A stretch of DNA of 64,000 nucleotides from Cyclobacteriaceae bacterium (GCA_022842845.1 JALHOT010000015.1:1-64000), one strand, 5' to 3'. Counted from the stretch's first letter, positions 45,424-55,213 are shown. Numbers and translations: made by a program. Notes: generated by a model from the letters alone, not told the origin.

Positions 45424-47733
45424 TCAGCGATAAATAACTTTATGCGTCCGGGTCTCATGTAGATATACTAAGCGCATAAAGTACAGTCCAGGCTCTGGTA
45501 ATTTATATCCATTTAATACTATATCATTCGTGCCACCAGACCAAATAGTATGGCCTGTAGAGGTTGTAATACTAAGCATGCCTTCAACCTTGGAGGTAAT
45601 ATAAATAGTCCCATCATTGGACGGATTAGGATAAATACTAAAGTACTCGTCTCCACCATCGACACCTGTGATGATTGATGATATAAAATTCAGATCACGG
45701 AGAGGTGAAGAAATACTGTTAATGGCAATAAACGCAGGAGCAAAAACAAATTTTTCTGAAACAGGTGTAATACTTCCTGACCAGCCTGTTGGTAATTCAA
45801 CCTGGTAGCTTCCATCTGTGTTTGTTTTTACTTCCGTTGGTAAACCTGCAAGCGAAATACTTCCCATGGGTGAGCCGGATTGATCTGTTATTTTACCTGA
45901 TATTACGTAATTAGTATTAACAGGTATTGGGGAAGCTATAAATACCTGATTAAGTAAATCACCTTGTAGGTCATTTACCTGAATTCGGTCAGGTGTAAAT
46001 GTATATCCATCTGCCTCCGGAATAATGGTGCCCGTCCAACCTGCAGGCACCGCACCATAAAAATTTCCTGTTGCGTCAATTCGTGTGGTTTCAGGAAACC
46101 CGTTTAATGTTGCGTCAATAAAGGGCTCGCCATTTTCTTTCTTTACTTTACCTACTACGTAAACAGTGCCTGCTTTTCGAATCGTAAAATTTTGATCGCT
46201 ACGGTCTGAATTTACCTGCGATATAAGAATTGCGCTTGGATTGAATTGATATCCATTAAACACCGGAGTAATTATGCCTTGCCACCCTGCCGGAATTTCT
46301 GCGAAATAATATCCAAGTTCATTAGTGGAAATCTCTTGTGGAAATCCTTCCAGCGAAATTTGAGCAACTGGCTGTCCGCTGATGTCTTTGATAAAGCCTG
46401 AAATAAAGTAGGTGCCAATATATTTAGCAACAAAATTTATATCAGCAGATGAACTTTGCGCGTTCGTAATTGAAACTGATTTCGGTTCAAAAATATGCTT
46501 GCCTAATTGAGGGGTAATAGTGCCCGACCACCCCAGCGGCAGAGTAACAGAAAAATCACCTTCAGCATTAGTACCAATTTGCATATTCTTTATTGTAAGG
46601 GTAACCCCCATCAATGACTTTCCCTGATCATCTCTAATGTTACCGGAAAGTGTAATTGGATTCAATAATGATTGGTTTGTATAATACACCCGCTCGTCCA
46701 GAAGCTGTACCATAAAAACTTTCCCTGCAGTTGACTCATAATGAAAGTTGCTTTCATAGCGATCGGTGCGACTAATCCCCAAGCCCGTTGTTCGCTTCTT
46801 CCACGTAAGTCCTTTATCAGTAGAGTAAAATGAGCCGCCTGTGCTTATTGAACTACTCACAGAACTATACCAGTCACCATTTTTTGCAAAATGAATACTA
46901 TTCAAATTTAAATCTTCCCACCAGTTACCCAACTTGCGGACGTTCCAGGGATGCCAGGGATTATTGTTTGCCACATCGTTAACATGCTTGATGAGATTTA
47001 GCCGGGTGGAAATATTAACGGCTGTACCATTTACGCTCAGCACAACAGAATCTTGTGGAGTAATGCTAATCGAAAAAGAGTTCAGAACCTTTATGGTGCC
47101 AAGATTATTGACTAATAAAGGTGATTGTGTCCAATTCAAACCGTCATTATCGGAATAGTACAATCCACCCTGACCTGAAGTATTTTCATCGGCCAGCGTA
47201 ACGTAAACCCGTCCATTCTTATCCACCGCAAGTTGTTCACCAGAGCGCAAGTGAGCGGGCAACCCGTTGTTTCGTGCCTCCCATGTTTTCAAATCGCCAT
47301 TGCTATAAAACACTCCATTACCTATAAAGCCCGCTTCATTCGAAAAGCCACTGGAAATAAAGAAGTACTCATGATCTGCATTTTCCACAATTTTAATGAT
47401 CGGAAGTGCGGTAGAAACTGAGACCGAATCCCATGTTGTGCCTTTATTATAGGAGAAAAAAACTTTACCAAATCCACCGGCTACGATTGTGCCGTTGGAA
47501 GATGCGTGCATGCTGTATATATACGAAGATGCCAATTTCTTCTCCCAACTGTATCCTTCGTTCTCTGACTTCCAAATTCCATTGGCCGTTCCAACAAACA
47601 AAAGAGAATCATCAAGCCCGGCCAAAGCTGTTTTGGGCCCACCTATAAATTCGGGTGTTATCCGCCAAAACCCTTGTGTAAAGCCTGTCAATGAACACAA
47701 TGAAACGAATATTAAAGTATAAAGTGATTTCAT
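45424..47733 (-). CDS. T9SS-exported protein: propeller plus four tandem beta repeats
   Basis: The 769-residue protein has a signal peptide (FVSLCSLTGFTQG). Residues about 20-350 carry Asp-box motifs (SENEGYSW, SYNKGTTW, SDNDGLNW, STDKGLTW), a sialidase/sortilin-type propeller. Four tandem modules of about 80 residues follow (about 357-690), each containing a GW(S/Q/T)G(T/I/S)I(T/I)P motif and a DQSGxPxxxxSLxGxP-type strand, in the carboxypeptidase-regulatory style. The end (IYPNPSNDGTIYITS to KVIYR) is a T9SS type-A sorting domain. The protein should be exported to the surface. It is related in architecture to the giant protein at 5021. Ligand unknown. Confidence 0.8.
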   Translation of the reverse strand: MKSLYTLIFVSLCSLTGFTQGFWRITPEFIGGPKTALAGLDDSLLFVGTANGIWKSENEGYSWEKKLASSYIYSMHASSNGTIVAGGFGKVFFSYNKGTTWDSVSVSTALPIIKIVENADHEYFFISSGFSNEAGFIGNGVFYSNGDLKTWEARNNGLPAHLRSGEQLAVDKNGRVYVTLADENTSGQGGLYYSDNDGLNWTQSPLLVNNLGTIKVLNSFSISITPQDSVVLSVNGTAVNISTRLNLIKHVNDVANNNPWHPWNVRKLGNWWEDLNLNSIHFAKNGDWYSSVSSSISTGGSFYSTDKGLTWKKRTTGLGISRTDRYESNFHYESTAGKVFMVQLLDERVYYTNQSLLNPITLSGNIRDDQGKSLMGVTLTIKNMQIGTNAEGDFSVTLPLGWSGTITPQLGKHIFEPKSVSITNAQSSSADINFVAKYIGTYFISGFIKDISGQPVAQISLEGFPQEISTNELGYYFAEIPAGWQGIITPVFNGYQFNPSAILISQVNSDRSDQNFTIRKAGTVYVVGKVKKENGEPFIDATLNGFPETTRIDATGNFYGAVPAGWTGTIIPEADGYTFTPDRIQVNDLQGDLLNQVFIASPIPVNTNYVISGKITDQSGSPMGSISLAGLPTEVKTNTDGSYQVELPTGWSGSITPVSEKFVFAPAFIAINSISSPLRDLNFISSIITGVDGGDEYFSIYPNPSNDGTIYITSKVEGMLSITTSTGHTIWSGGTNDIVLNGYKLPEPGLYFMRLVYLHETRTHKVIYR

Positions 47734-47750
47734 CTACTGATTTTCAATAC

Positions 47751-48281
47751 TTATATACGTTTAAAATAAAGCTGGGTTAGTCCGCTGTCAAAAGATTTGA
47801 CAGATACAAGCTTCAATTTTTGCTCAGGTCGTCCATCTTTAAAAAGTTTTATGCCACTGCCGACTAATACCGGAATTACAGAAATCATGAACTCATCAAT
47901 CAGGTCATTCAAGAGGAGTTCATTGACGACTTCTGCACCTCCGTCACAAAAAATATTTTTGCCCTCTTCCCTTTTTAATCTTTTAACCAAATCGCTTAAA
48001 TCCCCTGTATAAAAAGTAGTTCTGCCAATATTGGGTCTTGTAGTTCTTGTTAAAATGAAAGTATTTTTATCAGCATGCGGAAAATCAACCTGTTTGGTTA
48101 CCCAGTCGTACGTCTTCCGCCCCATAATAACAGTATCTATGGTGGAGACGAAATCAGCATATCCGTAATCTTCACCTTCTTTGTCAACGATCGACAAAAA
48201 ACTCAAATCATCATTGGGCTTGGCAATGTAGCCATCCAGACTCATCGCGATGTAGAGTATAAGTTTTTTATTAGTTTCCAT
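47751..48281 (-). CDS. Dihydrofolate-reductase/RibD C-terminal domain family protein
   Basis: The ATG at 48281 gives 176 residues; a TTG two codons upstream is less likely. The pattern LILYIAMSLDGYIAKPNDD, DTVIMGRKTYDWV, IFCDGGAEVVNELL and DEFMISVIPVLVGSGIKLF marks the RibD_C/DHFR-like reductases. They bind NADPH but often have no known substrate. Cytoplasmic. It lies 17 bp after the T9SS gene end and on the same strand as the DUF1080 gene upstream. Confidence 0.82.
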   Translation of the reverse strand: METNKKLILYIAMSLDGYIAKPNDDLSFLSIVDKEGEDYGYADFVSTIDTVIMGRKTYDWVTKQVDFPHADKNTFILTRTTRPNIGRTTFYTGDLSDLVKRLKREEGKNIFCDGGAEVVNELLLNDLIDEFMISVIPVLVGSGIKLFKDGRPEQKLKLVSVKSFDSGLTQLYFKRI

Positions 48282-48296
48282 AAACAATCTCTAAAA

Positions 48297-49103
48297 CTAT
48301 AATTCTCTTAATTGCAAATTTCTAAACTGTACTTTCATCGCTGGCCCGACATGAACCTGCATACCTATCAGCCCTTTCTGAGTTCTGTTTGCAACGTCAT
48401 TATCTGTAACATCACTTATTAAAATGCCATTCAAATAATGAAGAAAATGATTTCCTTTAATAACTAAATGAAAACTATTCCAATCATTAGATTTTATGTT
48501 TTTCCTAAGCGAATCGGGATCGCCTAATGATTTCTGTACCGTAACACATGACCAGGCATTATTGATGACTTTACTTGAAAGATTATAGGTACCGCCTGAA
48601 TTACCACAATCATTAACACTTGTTTTTTGGCCAATATAAGCGAGGGTTGTACGCTTTCTTTCTTCATAGTTTTGACCAGTATACCGATTTTGACCATCAA
48701 TATCTGCTTGATAACCCCTTAATGCAAAGGGTATGTCGGGCAATAGTTCGCTTCTATAGTTGATACCTGAGTTTCCGTTTTTAGTAATTTTATATTCACC
48801 CTTTAGCTCAAAATCTCCAGGTTCACCTCCTTTCCAAATTATAAATGAATTATGATTTAGCAAGTTACTTTCAGTCACCTCCCCTGTTAATGTACCGTCC
48901 TCTACCCTCCAGTAAGCTGCATCTCCGTCCCAGTTTGTCAGACTATTACCATCAAATATTGAAATAAATTTTTGCGCATCATCTTCCATACAGTTTTCAT
49001 AATTCATTTTGGATTCATCTTTTCGGGAAATTGTTCCAAACAATTGAACTGAGGCGGTTAGTGCTGCTAACAATCCAATGATTAAAATTGCTAATACTTT
49101 CAT
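48297..49103 (-). CDS. DUF1080 (3-keto-disaccharide hydrolase-like) exported protein
   Basis: The 268-residue protein has an N-terminal signal (LAILIIGLLAALTASVQLFG). The jelly-roll DUF1080 domain shows FISIFDGNSLTNWDGDAAYWRVEDGTL, then GNSGINYRSELLP, WNSFHLVIKGNHFLHYLNG and LIGMQVHVGPAMKVQFRNL. Family members act on keto-glucosides or simply bind carbohydrates. It is periplasmic or outer-membrane associated. No sugar-oxidation partner genes lie next to it, so the substrate is open. Confidence 0.82.
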   Translation of the reverse strand: MKVLAILIIGLLAALTASVQLFGTISRKDESKMNYENCMEDDAQKFISIFDGNSLTNWDGDAAYWRVEDGTLTGEVTESNLLNHNSFIIWKGGEPGDFELKGEYKITKNGNSGINYRSELLPDIPFALRGYQADIDGQNRYTGQNYEERKRTTLAYIGQKTSVNDCGNSGGTYNLSSKVINNAWSCVTVQKSLGDPDSLRKNIKSNDWNSFHLVIKGNHFLHYLNGILISDVTDNDVANRTQKGLIGMQVHVGPAMKVQFRNLQLREL

Positions 49104-49184
49104 TTCATTATTTTATTTACAACTACACATGGATTCCATTCACATTATACTATTCATGTACTTTTCTGTATATTCTAAAGGTCT

Positions 49185-50699
49185 CTATTTACTTTTTACA
49201 AAAGCATATCCATCGGCTTCAACAAAATCATCCACAAAAAGTGTAAATGACTTTACCTTCCCATTCTCTATAGTAAATGGAAATTGCCTTTGGCCAAACA
49301 TAGGGTGGTTATATGTACAGGTGAGTTGGTCTTTATTAAAGTATGAAAATGTACCAATTAGTTTGGGGTGATGTTCCAATGTCATAACATATTCACCGTA
49401 TTCTTCTCTTATAGTGCATTTACCATAGTATTCGCAATTGTATGTTCCTGTTATTGAATCAAGTGGGAGTGAAAAATGTTCAACAGTCGTGCTTGAAATT
49501 TTTGCTTGTTTTTTGTTTTCCATGTTTCGCTTTTTTTGCCGATCAATAGCAGCAAGTGTATAGTTAGGCGCATTCTTTTTCAAGCAAGCATCAATGACTT
49601 GCCACTTCAATGTTTCCTGCAAAGCATGAGTATCTTGATTCGTTAAAACCACGATACCAAGATTTAATCTGGGAACAACGGCAAGTGAGGTTAAGGCACC
49701 TGAATAAGCTCCTACATGCTGCATAATTTCCAAATTCTGATACTGTAATATCTCCCAGCCGAAGCCGTATGTTTTGAAATAGAGTTCACGATCAGCAGCT
49801 CTGGACTTTCCCATTATAGTCTGACTCAACCACATTTTATTAATAGCACTCTCGGGTATGACATTTTTCCCATGAAGATTACCCTTATTCAAAAGTGTGC
49901 TAACCCAAATCCCCATGTCTTCTATACTTGCAAAAATACCGCCATGACTAAAGGGTTCAATTTTATCCTGAGGCATCACTTTGACCTTGTCGTTTTCTAA
50001 TGTATGGCCTGATGCAATGTTTAACTCACGGTTGATATCCTTTTCGAAAGTGAACGTTCGATTCATATCCAATGGAGTTAAAAATCGATTTTTTAAGTAT
50101 GTATTAAAATCCTGACCGGTTATAGTCTTTGTGCTTTCACCAGCCATGATGAATCCAAAATTGGAATAACCAAACTTAGTTCGTATTGGGTAAGCAGGTT
50201 TTTGTTTGCTGAATTTCTGAATCATGGCAGCATACTCCATCGAAGACTCTGTATTCAAAAAATCCCCCTGAAACGTCTTCCATCCTGAACGATGAGAAAG
50301 CACATCGGCTAGTGTAATCTGTTCCTCATATGATTTTTCCTTCATGGTGAATTCTGGCAACCATCGTTTCACAAGATCATCCAATGAAACTTTTCCTTCC
50401 GACTCCAACGTGGCGAAGAGAGTTCCTGTAAAGGTCTTTGATACAGAGGCAATAGGAAAAACAGTTTCATCATCTACTTCTTGTTGGGTGCTCCAATTAC
50501 GTACACCATATCCCTTTTGAAGTAAAACCTTGCCATCTTTGATAATAAAGACTGCTGCACCAGGTATTTTCCATTCTCTCATTGCTTGAAGAATATAGCT
50601 ATCCAAACTATCGTTGGCAAATAGACTGCTACTTTGAGATTGTGCCTTTGTTGGCAAAGACAAAATTAGGAATATGCAAAGAATGAGATTACAGCGCAT
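49185..50699 (-). CDS. Serine hydrolase, class C beta-lactamase fold
   Basis: The 504-residue protein has a signal peptide ending near TKAQ. The catalytic SxxK is Ser85-Lys88 (IASVSKTF) and the YxN motif is Tyr178-Asn180 (GYSNFGF). The domain runs to about residue 375 (GHGGIFAS, then QHVGAYSGALTSLAVVP with an HVG in place of KTG). A C-terminal beta domain of about 110 residues (TGTYNCEYYGKCTI onward) resembles the lipocalin-like tails on these esterases/peptidases. Periplasmic. The family includes esterases and D-aminopeptidases, and most are not antibiotic-resistance enzymes. The GNAT gene lies 27 bp upstream on the same strand. Confidence 0.85.
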   Translation of the reverse strand: MRCNLILCIFLILSLPTKAQSQSSSLFANDSLDSYILQAMREWKIPGAAVFIIKDGKVLLQKGYGVRNWSTQQEVDDETVFPIASVSKTFTGTLFATLESEGKVSLDDLVKRWLPEFTMKEKSYEEQITLADVLSHRSGWKTFQGDFLNTESSMEYAAMIQKFSKQKPAYPIRTKFGYSNFGFIMAGESTKTITGQDFNTYLKNRFLTPLDMNRTFTFEKDINRELNIASGHTLENDKVKVMPQDKIEPFSHGGIFASIEDMGIWVSTLLNKGNLHGKNVIPESAINKMWLSQTIMGKSRAADRELYFKTYGFGWEILQYQNLEIMQHVGAYSGALTSLAVVPRLNLGIVVLTNQDTHALQETLKWQVIDACLKKNAPNYTLAAIDRQKKRNMENKKQAKISSTTVEHFSLPLDSITGTYNCEYYGKCTIREEYGEYVMTLEHHPKLIGTFSYFNKDQLTCTYNHPMFGQRQFPFTIENGKVKSFTLFVDDFVEADGYAFVKSK

Positions 50700-50726
50700 A
50701 TAGGTCTATTTATAAGATTGAATTAT

Positions 50727-51251
50727 TTAAGCTTTTGATTCACTCGTTAGTTTCAGCATCCAATTGATCGTTACATCTGTTTCATTGATTTTAATGAAAT
50801 TATTCTTTTCAAGAACTCTGAAAGATGCTTCATTCGTTTTTTCAGTAGATGCTATGATTGATTTAACTAAAGGTTGTGTGTTAGCCCAACTGATTATGCC
50901 GGCTACTATTTCAGTCATGTAACCCATTCCTTGAAACTCTTCATAAGTCCCATATCCAATTTCAATCTCTCCCTCAGCATTAGGCTCTCCAATAATACAT
51001 AAGTCACCTACCATTCTATTTTCATCTTTAGCAATAGCTGTCCAAAGTGTATAATACAGATAATTTTTTGACTGATCAGCCACATTTAACAGTATGCTTT
51101 CTTCAAGCGCCTCCCTTAGCTCAGTTGATATCGTTCTCAATGAAGGTTTCACATTAAGCTCTTCCTCCAATGAATTGTCGCAAGCAGTGTACTTGGCCAA
51201 TTGTTCATAGGTGAGTGGCTTTATCAGCAGTCTCTTTGTTTCTAGAATCAC
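50727..51251 (-). CDS. GNAT-family N-acetyltransferase
   Basis: The 174-residue protein has the opening ETKRLLIKPL typical of RimJ/RimL-like GNATs. It has the acetyl-CoA-binding loop YEEFQGMGYMTE (Q/R-x-x-G-x-G/A type) and the late segment STEKTNEASFRVLEKNNF, in which Asn and the ARVLEKxGF-like helix are conserved. The substrate may be a ribosomal protein N-terminus or a small molecule; this is not predictable. It sits between two serine hydrolase genes, 18 bp downstream of one on the same strand. Confidence 0.85.
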   Translation of the reverse strand: MILETKRLLIKPLTYEQLAKYTACDNSLEEELNVKPSLRTISTELREALEESILLNVADQSKNYLYYTLWTAIAKDENRMVGDLCIIGEPNAEGEIEIGYGTYEEFQGMGYMTEIVAGIISWANTQPLVKSIIASTEKTNEASFRVLEKNNFIKINETDVTINWMLKLTSESKA

Positions 51252-51269
51252 AGATAAAAGTATTTATTC

Positions 51270-52469
51270 TTAACCATTCCGATATCGCGCCACATATTTA
51301 CAAACACTTTGTTTAGCGTCAATTACGCGCATAAAGTATTCTCCCCAAAGTTGCTTTCCTACGTTCAACTGAATAAATACATAGGTGTCATTAATGGGGA
51401 CGTAGAGGAACTTGGTAGTTCCACCCAAGTTATCGCCTTCATGCCCGTAGGTTTCTGTTGGCACTTGTGAATTAAATTTTCCATAATACTCCAGTCCAAG
51501 CCCATAATCATTTTCATCACTACCTTCGCCTCGAATCCACGTGCGCATTTCTTGTAATGAGTTATTCGATACAATTTGGCCATCGAATAGGGCTTCAAAA
51601 AATCTAATCACATCAGCGCCATTCCCAGCAACTCCGCCCATTCCGTAAAGTGATTGGGCAATATTATTGTGCCAGTGAGTTATATTCTCTAGTTGACCAT
51701 TATTATAGCGCTCGAAATAGTAGTTGGGGAAGCCTATAGAAACGAGTTGTTCATCTGTTAAATTGCTATACGTCTGCCGTAACTGATGTGGTTCTAAAAT
51801 CTCATCATGTAGTAATCTAGAGAAAGACTTTCCGCTAACTTTTTCCAAAATAAGTGTCAGTATTCCATAGTTGGTATTACTGTAGAAAAACCATTTACCC
51901 GGATCATGCACTGTGGGCTTGTTATATGCAAATGAGATCATTTCCTCTGTGCTTAACAGCTGATTGGGGTTATTTAATTGGTTCAACATAAAAGCAGGGT
52001 CTTTCACAATTTCTGGATAGCCTGAACTCTGATTCAACAGTTGACGAACTGTTACAAGGTTACTCTTGTCCATTTGTTCAGCTACTCGTTTGTCCAGATA
52101 GGTTGAAATAGGCTTGTCTAGGTCAATGAGACCACGTTCTTTTAACTTTAAAGTAAGTGTTGCTGTATATGTTTTTGTAATACTATAAAGCCATACTACC
52201 ATATTATCATTCATGGGTGTCCGCGTTTCAATTTTACTAAACCCACCATTGGCAACATACCAACCATCCGCATTTTTCACCATCACTTGCATTCCGGGAA
52301 TACCATTTTGAATGGCATCTTTTACCAAAGCATCGATACTGTCTTTCATCGGATGAGCATTATTCACTGGTATACTTCCTGGCGTGATGACTGATACCTC
52401 ATCCTGTAAATCCATTTGACAAGAGATGAACGATATAAACAACATAATCCAAGCGATCATTTTCTTCAT
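51270..52469 (-). CDS. Serine hydrolase lipoprotein, beta-lactamase/DD-peptidase fold
   Basis: The 399-residue lipoprotein has lipidated Cys17 (FISC). Its catalytic motifs are Ser96-Lys99 (LYSITKTY), Tyr196-Asn198 (FYSNTNYG) and HEG in TYGHEGDNLGGTTKF in the KTG position. This is the D-alanyl-D-alanine carboxypeptidase R61-like or esterase subgroup. It would be anchored in the envelope and act on a peptide or ester there. It belongs to a same-strand run with the GNAT gene and two outer-membrane protein genes (5-bp gap after the 52474 gene). Confidence 0.85.
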   Translation of the reverse strand: MKKMIAWIMLFISFISCQMDLQDEVSVITPGSIPVNNAHPMKDSIDALVKDAIQNGIPGMQVMVKNADGWYVANGGFSKIETRTPMNDNMVVWLYSITKTYTATLTLKLKERGLIDLDKPISTYLDKRVAEQMDKSNLVTVRQLLNQSSGYPEIVKDPAFMLNQLNNPNQLLSTEEMISFAYNKPTVHDPGKWFFYSNTNYGILTLILEKVSGKSFSRLLHDEILEPHQLRQTYSNLTDEQLVSIGFPNYYFERYNNGQLENITHWHNNIAQSLYGMGGVAGNGADVIRFFEALFDGQIVSNNSLQEMRTWIRGEGSDENDYGLGLEYYGKFNSQVPTETYGHEGDNLGGTTKFLYVPINDTYVFIQLNVGKQLWGEYFMRVIDAKQSVCKYVARYRNG

Positions 52470-52473
52470 ACTC

Positions 52474-53058
52474 CTAATTTTTATTGCTTAAAGTGGGTTT
52501 AAATTTCACGCCCATCATAAATGCAGCGGACGGAAGTGGCGTTAGGTCTGGGCTATACCGAAACAGAAAATTGGTATTATAGGCTATATAGGGAGTAAAA
52601 GTTCCTCGCGTTACTTCAAGCCCACGATAGCCCAACGATAATTGCAGAGGTATTTGCCACACACCCTTCACAGATTTTCCTTCTGTCCAATTTGTGCCAT
52701 CCCATTTTTGGGATTGGCTTGGATAAAATGCTAATTGGTAGCCTAGCCCCATTCCTACACCAAGTTCCAGGTGATTAGCCACTATGGGTGTGTATTGAAA
52801 TAAGGTTTGCCATGACAAAGCATCACCCTGATACTTATTTCGGTTATACGTCATGCGAAGTGTAACACTCATGGTATTACCTGTATTAATGAAGCGGTTA
52901 ACACCGCCCATAACTTGAGGTTGCCAATGACCTACCGATACATTTTTGATAGGTGCATAATATTGTTGGCCACCAACGGCCAGATCCCAACCCACTTGAG
53001 CATAACCAAAGTTGAAGATAACGGCATTGGCAAAAAAAATAAACGAGATCAATCTCAT
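52474..53058 (-). CDS. Predicted outer-membrane protein
   Basis: The ATG at 53058 is preferred: it begins the signal peptide (MRLISFIFFANAVIFNFGYAQ) and leaves a 10-bp gap after the upstream gene. A TTG eight codons earlier would overlap that gene. The mature part of about 170 residues has strand-like repeats (SVTLRMTYNRNKYQG, ELGVGMGLGYQLAF, PYIAYNTNFLFRYSP) typical of small barrels. No named family. It probably forms an operon with the 53069 gene. Confidence 0.6.
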   Translation of the reverse strand: MRLISFIFFANAVIFNFGYAQVGWDLAVGGQQYYAPIKNVSVGHWQPQVMGGVNRFINTGNTMSVTLRMTYNRNKYQGDALSWQTLFQYTPIVANHLELGVGMGLGYQLAFYPSQSQKWDGTNWTEGKSVKGVWQIPLQLSLGYRGLEVTRGTFTPYIAYNTNFLFRYSPDLTPLPSAAFMMGVKFKPTLSNKN

Positions 53059-53068
53059 GTTAATAGAC

Positions 53069-53644
53069 TTAAAATTTTCCAAACTTGAGTGAAAGTGTTG
53101 CTGCTGGTGCTGAATAATTCCCCCTATCTGCCACCCACCGGTAACCAGCGCCTGCTCCTATACGAAACCATTGGGTCAAATTTAGTTCGACATTTATTGT
53201 TGGTTCTGTTACAAAGGCTCCACGTGCACTCAGAGCATATGTGCCGCCCCCTGGCAATCTATTTTGCTCACCGATAAATGCCGCAGCAATTAGTAAATTA
53301 GCAGTGAAGTGAATTGCCTTCTCGGATTGAAATGTCCGCTCCAACATTAGGCCTGTATATGTTAGGGTACGATAAGTGTCAGGATCATTTTTAATGTTAA
53401 TTGATTGCCCATTGAGTAGGGTAAACGCACCAGCCCCCACCATCACCCCATTTTCAAACATAACGCCACCATATCCCCCAAGAAGGTTAGCCATCTGGCC
53501 ATCAATAGAACTAAATTTTTGTGCAGCCACACCATATGCGCCACTAACCTTTGGTCCACCTTTTCCAAAAATAGTTTCAACGGATTGTGCCGATGCATTA
53601 AGTGTTATTAATAAACCAGTTAATAATGTTAAGATTATTTTCAT
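53069..53644 (-). CDS. Predicted outer-membrane beta-barrel protein
   Basis: The 191-residue protein has a signal peptide (TLLTGLLITLNASAQ). The glycine- and aromatic-rich alternating pattern (VSGAYGVAAQKF, GGVMFENGVMVGAGAFTLL, WFRIGAGAGYRWV) and the terminal strand (ATLSLKFGKF, ending in Phe) are standard outer-membrane barrel marks. No named family. It is followed by a second barrel-like gene and preceded by a lipoprotein on the same strand, 20 bp away. Confidence 0.65.
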   Translation of the reverse strand: MKIILTLLTGLLITLNASAQSVETIFGKGGPKVSGAYGVAAQKFSSIDGQMANLLGGYGGVMFENGVMVGAGAFTLLNGQSINIKNDPDTYRTLTYTGLMLERTFQSEKAIHFTANLLIAAAFIGEQNRLPGGGTYALSARGAFVTEPTINVELNLTQWFRIGAGAGYRWVADRGNYSAPAATLSLKFGKF

Positions 53645-53664
53645 TTTGTAAATTCTATTTTGCT

Positions 53665-54447
53665 TTATGGATGAAAAGTATAGATGGTTTGTTCATTGAA
53701 ACCGTTGCGCATATTGACCTCTCGATCGAGTAATTTTCTATCAGGCATCCATCTATAGCGGTAGGTAATTTCCATTTGACCAGAAGGCGTTGTTAACATA
53801 TACTTTGTAGGAAGATTCTTTTGTAACCCAACAGTCGGCAATGAAGGATCTGAATCTAATACGGCCACACGATCAAGCAGATACTCTGGATAGCTGCGAG
53901 TGGTGTGAAGCTTCATACCAGACTGGTGACTATCAAAAATAAAATGCTTTATCTCACTCACGTTTCTATGGGAATGATAGGTGTATTGTATCTCCCCTTC
54001 AATATTAAATTCATCTTTAAATGGATTTCGTCTGTAGAATACGCTCCTTATCAATTGACCCACCGGGTTGTAGGTATATAACGTATATGATTCTTTTACT
54101 CCGTTGAAATAGGAACTAGCTTGGACAATTTGCGAGCCAGCATAACCGTAACGTATTTCTTCCGAAACCAGCCCCGTCATCTCCCGAATCAGCCCCAAAA
54201 GTCTAAGGCTATTATCATACACGTATTTCTCGATCCCTTGTGTTGTGGATGGTGTATTCTGTTCCCAGCGTATTTCATTAATCCGGCCATCCGGATGATA
54301 GTCATACCTCTCATGGTATGTCCAACCTGTTCCTATGGTTTGTATTGCTTTCAGTCTGATTTCCTCAGGCTGGTTCAAGCTAGGTTCCTGGTCAGCACAC
54401 CCTGCTAACACAGCGAAAGTAAAACTTACAAGCAAGTATTTTTTCAA
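53665..54447 (-). CDS. Lipoprotein with YD/RHS-like strand repeats
   Basis: The 260-residue lipoprotein has a lipobox AVLAGC (Cys17). The mature part contains repeating Y-D/N-x-x-G-x-I/L strands (YHPDGRINEIRWE, YDNSLRLLGLIRE, YNPVGQLIRSVFY), the sparse YD-repeat pattern seen in short Bacteroidota lipoproteins and in RHS proteins. It carries no toxin domain. It is expected on the outer membrane. It stands in the same-strand run with the two barrel proteins. Function unknown. Confidence 0.65.
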   Translation of the reverse strand: MKKYLLVSFTFAVLAGCADQEPSLNQPEEIRLKAIQTIGTGWTYHERYDYHPDGRINEIRWEQNTPSTTQGIEKYVYDNSLRLLGLIREMTGLVSEEIRYGYAGSQIVQASSYFNGVKESYTLYTYNPVGQLIRSVFYRRNPFKDEFNIEGEIQYTYHSHRNVSEIKHFIFDSHQSGMKLHTTRSYPEYLLDRVAVLDSDPSLPTVGLQKNLPTKYMLTTPSGQMEITYRYRWMPDRKLLDREVNMRNGFNEQTIYTFHP

Positions 54448-54503
54448 AGCAGCCTACCTATTAAAAATTTGTTTCATTACTATTACTATACCTAGGATTA
54501 AGC

Positions 54504-55061
54504 CTATTTGGCACCTGCCTCAATTGATAAATTCAACACAGTACGATAAGCACAATCATGTATGATGAATTGCTTATTTGTTTGATCAAATGAAATACGA
54601 ATCCATCCGTAGTAGTACGCTTGGTCACGCAACGCAAAACGAATTCCAATAAACTTATTGCTGACTTCTTTCCAATCTCCGCTCCAACTTGTTCCTGTAC
54701 TCGAGATTCTATTTATCACCATAGGCTGGACGTTCTTATCAAATGGATTTCCGGGAGCGATTTCCTGTCCGGCTTCCAATACACTCACCCTTCCGGATAG
54801 TTCGAATACCTGATTAGCTCGTGCTGGTGTGATTAAGAATTGACGTTGATCTCCTGATTCGTCCGCGACTAACAATGTATTGAATAGGAATTCTGTGTCT
54901 CCGTCTCGGTCAATGTCCAGACTAAACGACTGGCTTTGACTTGCCTTGATATCATTTAGATCCAAATACTTTATTGACGGTTCTAACGCTTCTTCTTGCT
55001 CGCAAGAAGAAAAAGAAATAATAAGGAATGAACAAAAAAATAATTTTACTAACTGCTTCAT
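54504..55061 (-). CDS. Small lipoprotein of unknown function
   Basis: The ATG at 55061 gives 185 residues and starts the signal peptide with lipobox SFSSC (Cys20). An in-frame start 30 bp upstream adds a basic lead and is less likely. The mature domain is strand-rich (DIDRDGDTEFLFNTLLV, then YYYGWIRISFDQTNKQFIIHDCAYR). The DRDGDTEF stretch resembles a calcium-binding DxDxDG loop, so metal binding is possible. No named family. Confidence 0.6.
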   Translation of the reverse strand: MKQLVKLFFCSFLIISFSSCEQEEALEPSIKYLDLNDIKASQSQSFSLDIDRDGDTEFLFNTLLVADESGDQRQFLITPARANQVFELSGRVSVLEAGQEIAPGNPFDKNVQPMVINRISSTGTSWSGDWKEVSNKFIGIRFALRDQAYYYGWIRISFDQTNKQFIIHDCAYRTVLNLSIEAGAK

Positions 55062-55213
55062 AGCACCTGACTTTAATCTTTTATGCAACATTTACGCATA
55101 TACAATTTTTTAGTTTCGATCCATTTGAAATGATATTCTATTTTCCATACTCCGACTCATGGCTTATCTATTAATTGTTGGGAATGCAAAGCTTGGAAGG
55201 GGATTTTGGCTAC

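Noticed and set aside
49185-52469. Antibiotic-resistance beta-lactamases
   Set aside because: SxxK enzymes of this subgroup are mostly esterases or peptidases; the KTG motif is replaced (HVG, HEG), and no resistance context is present.
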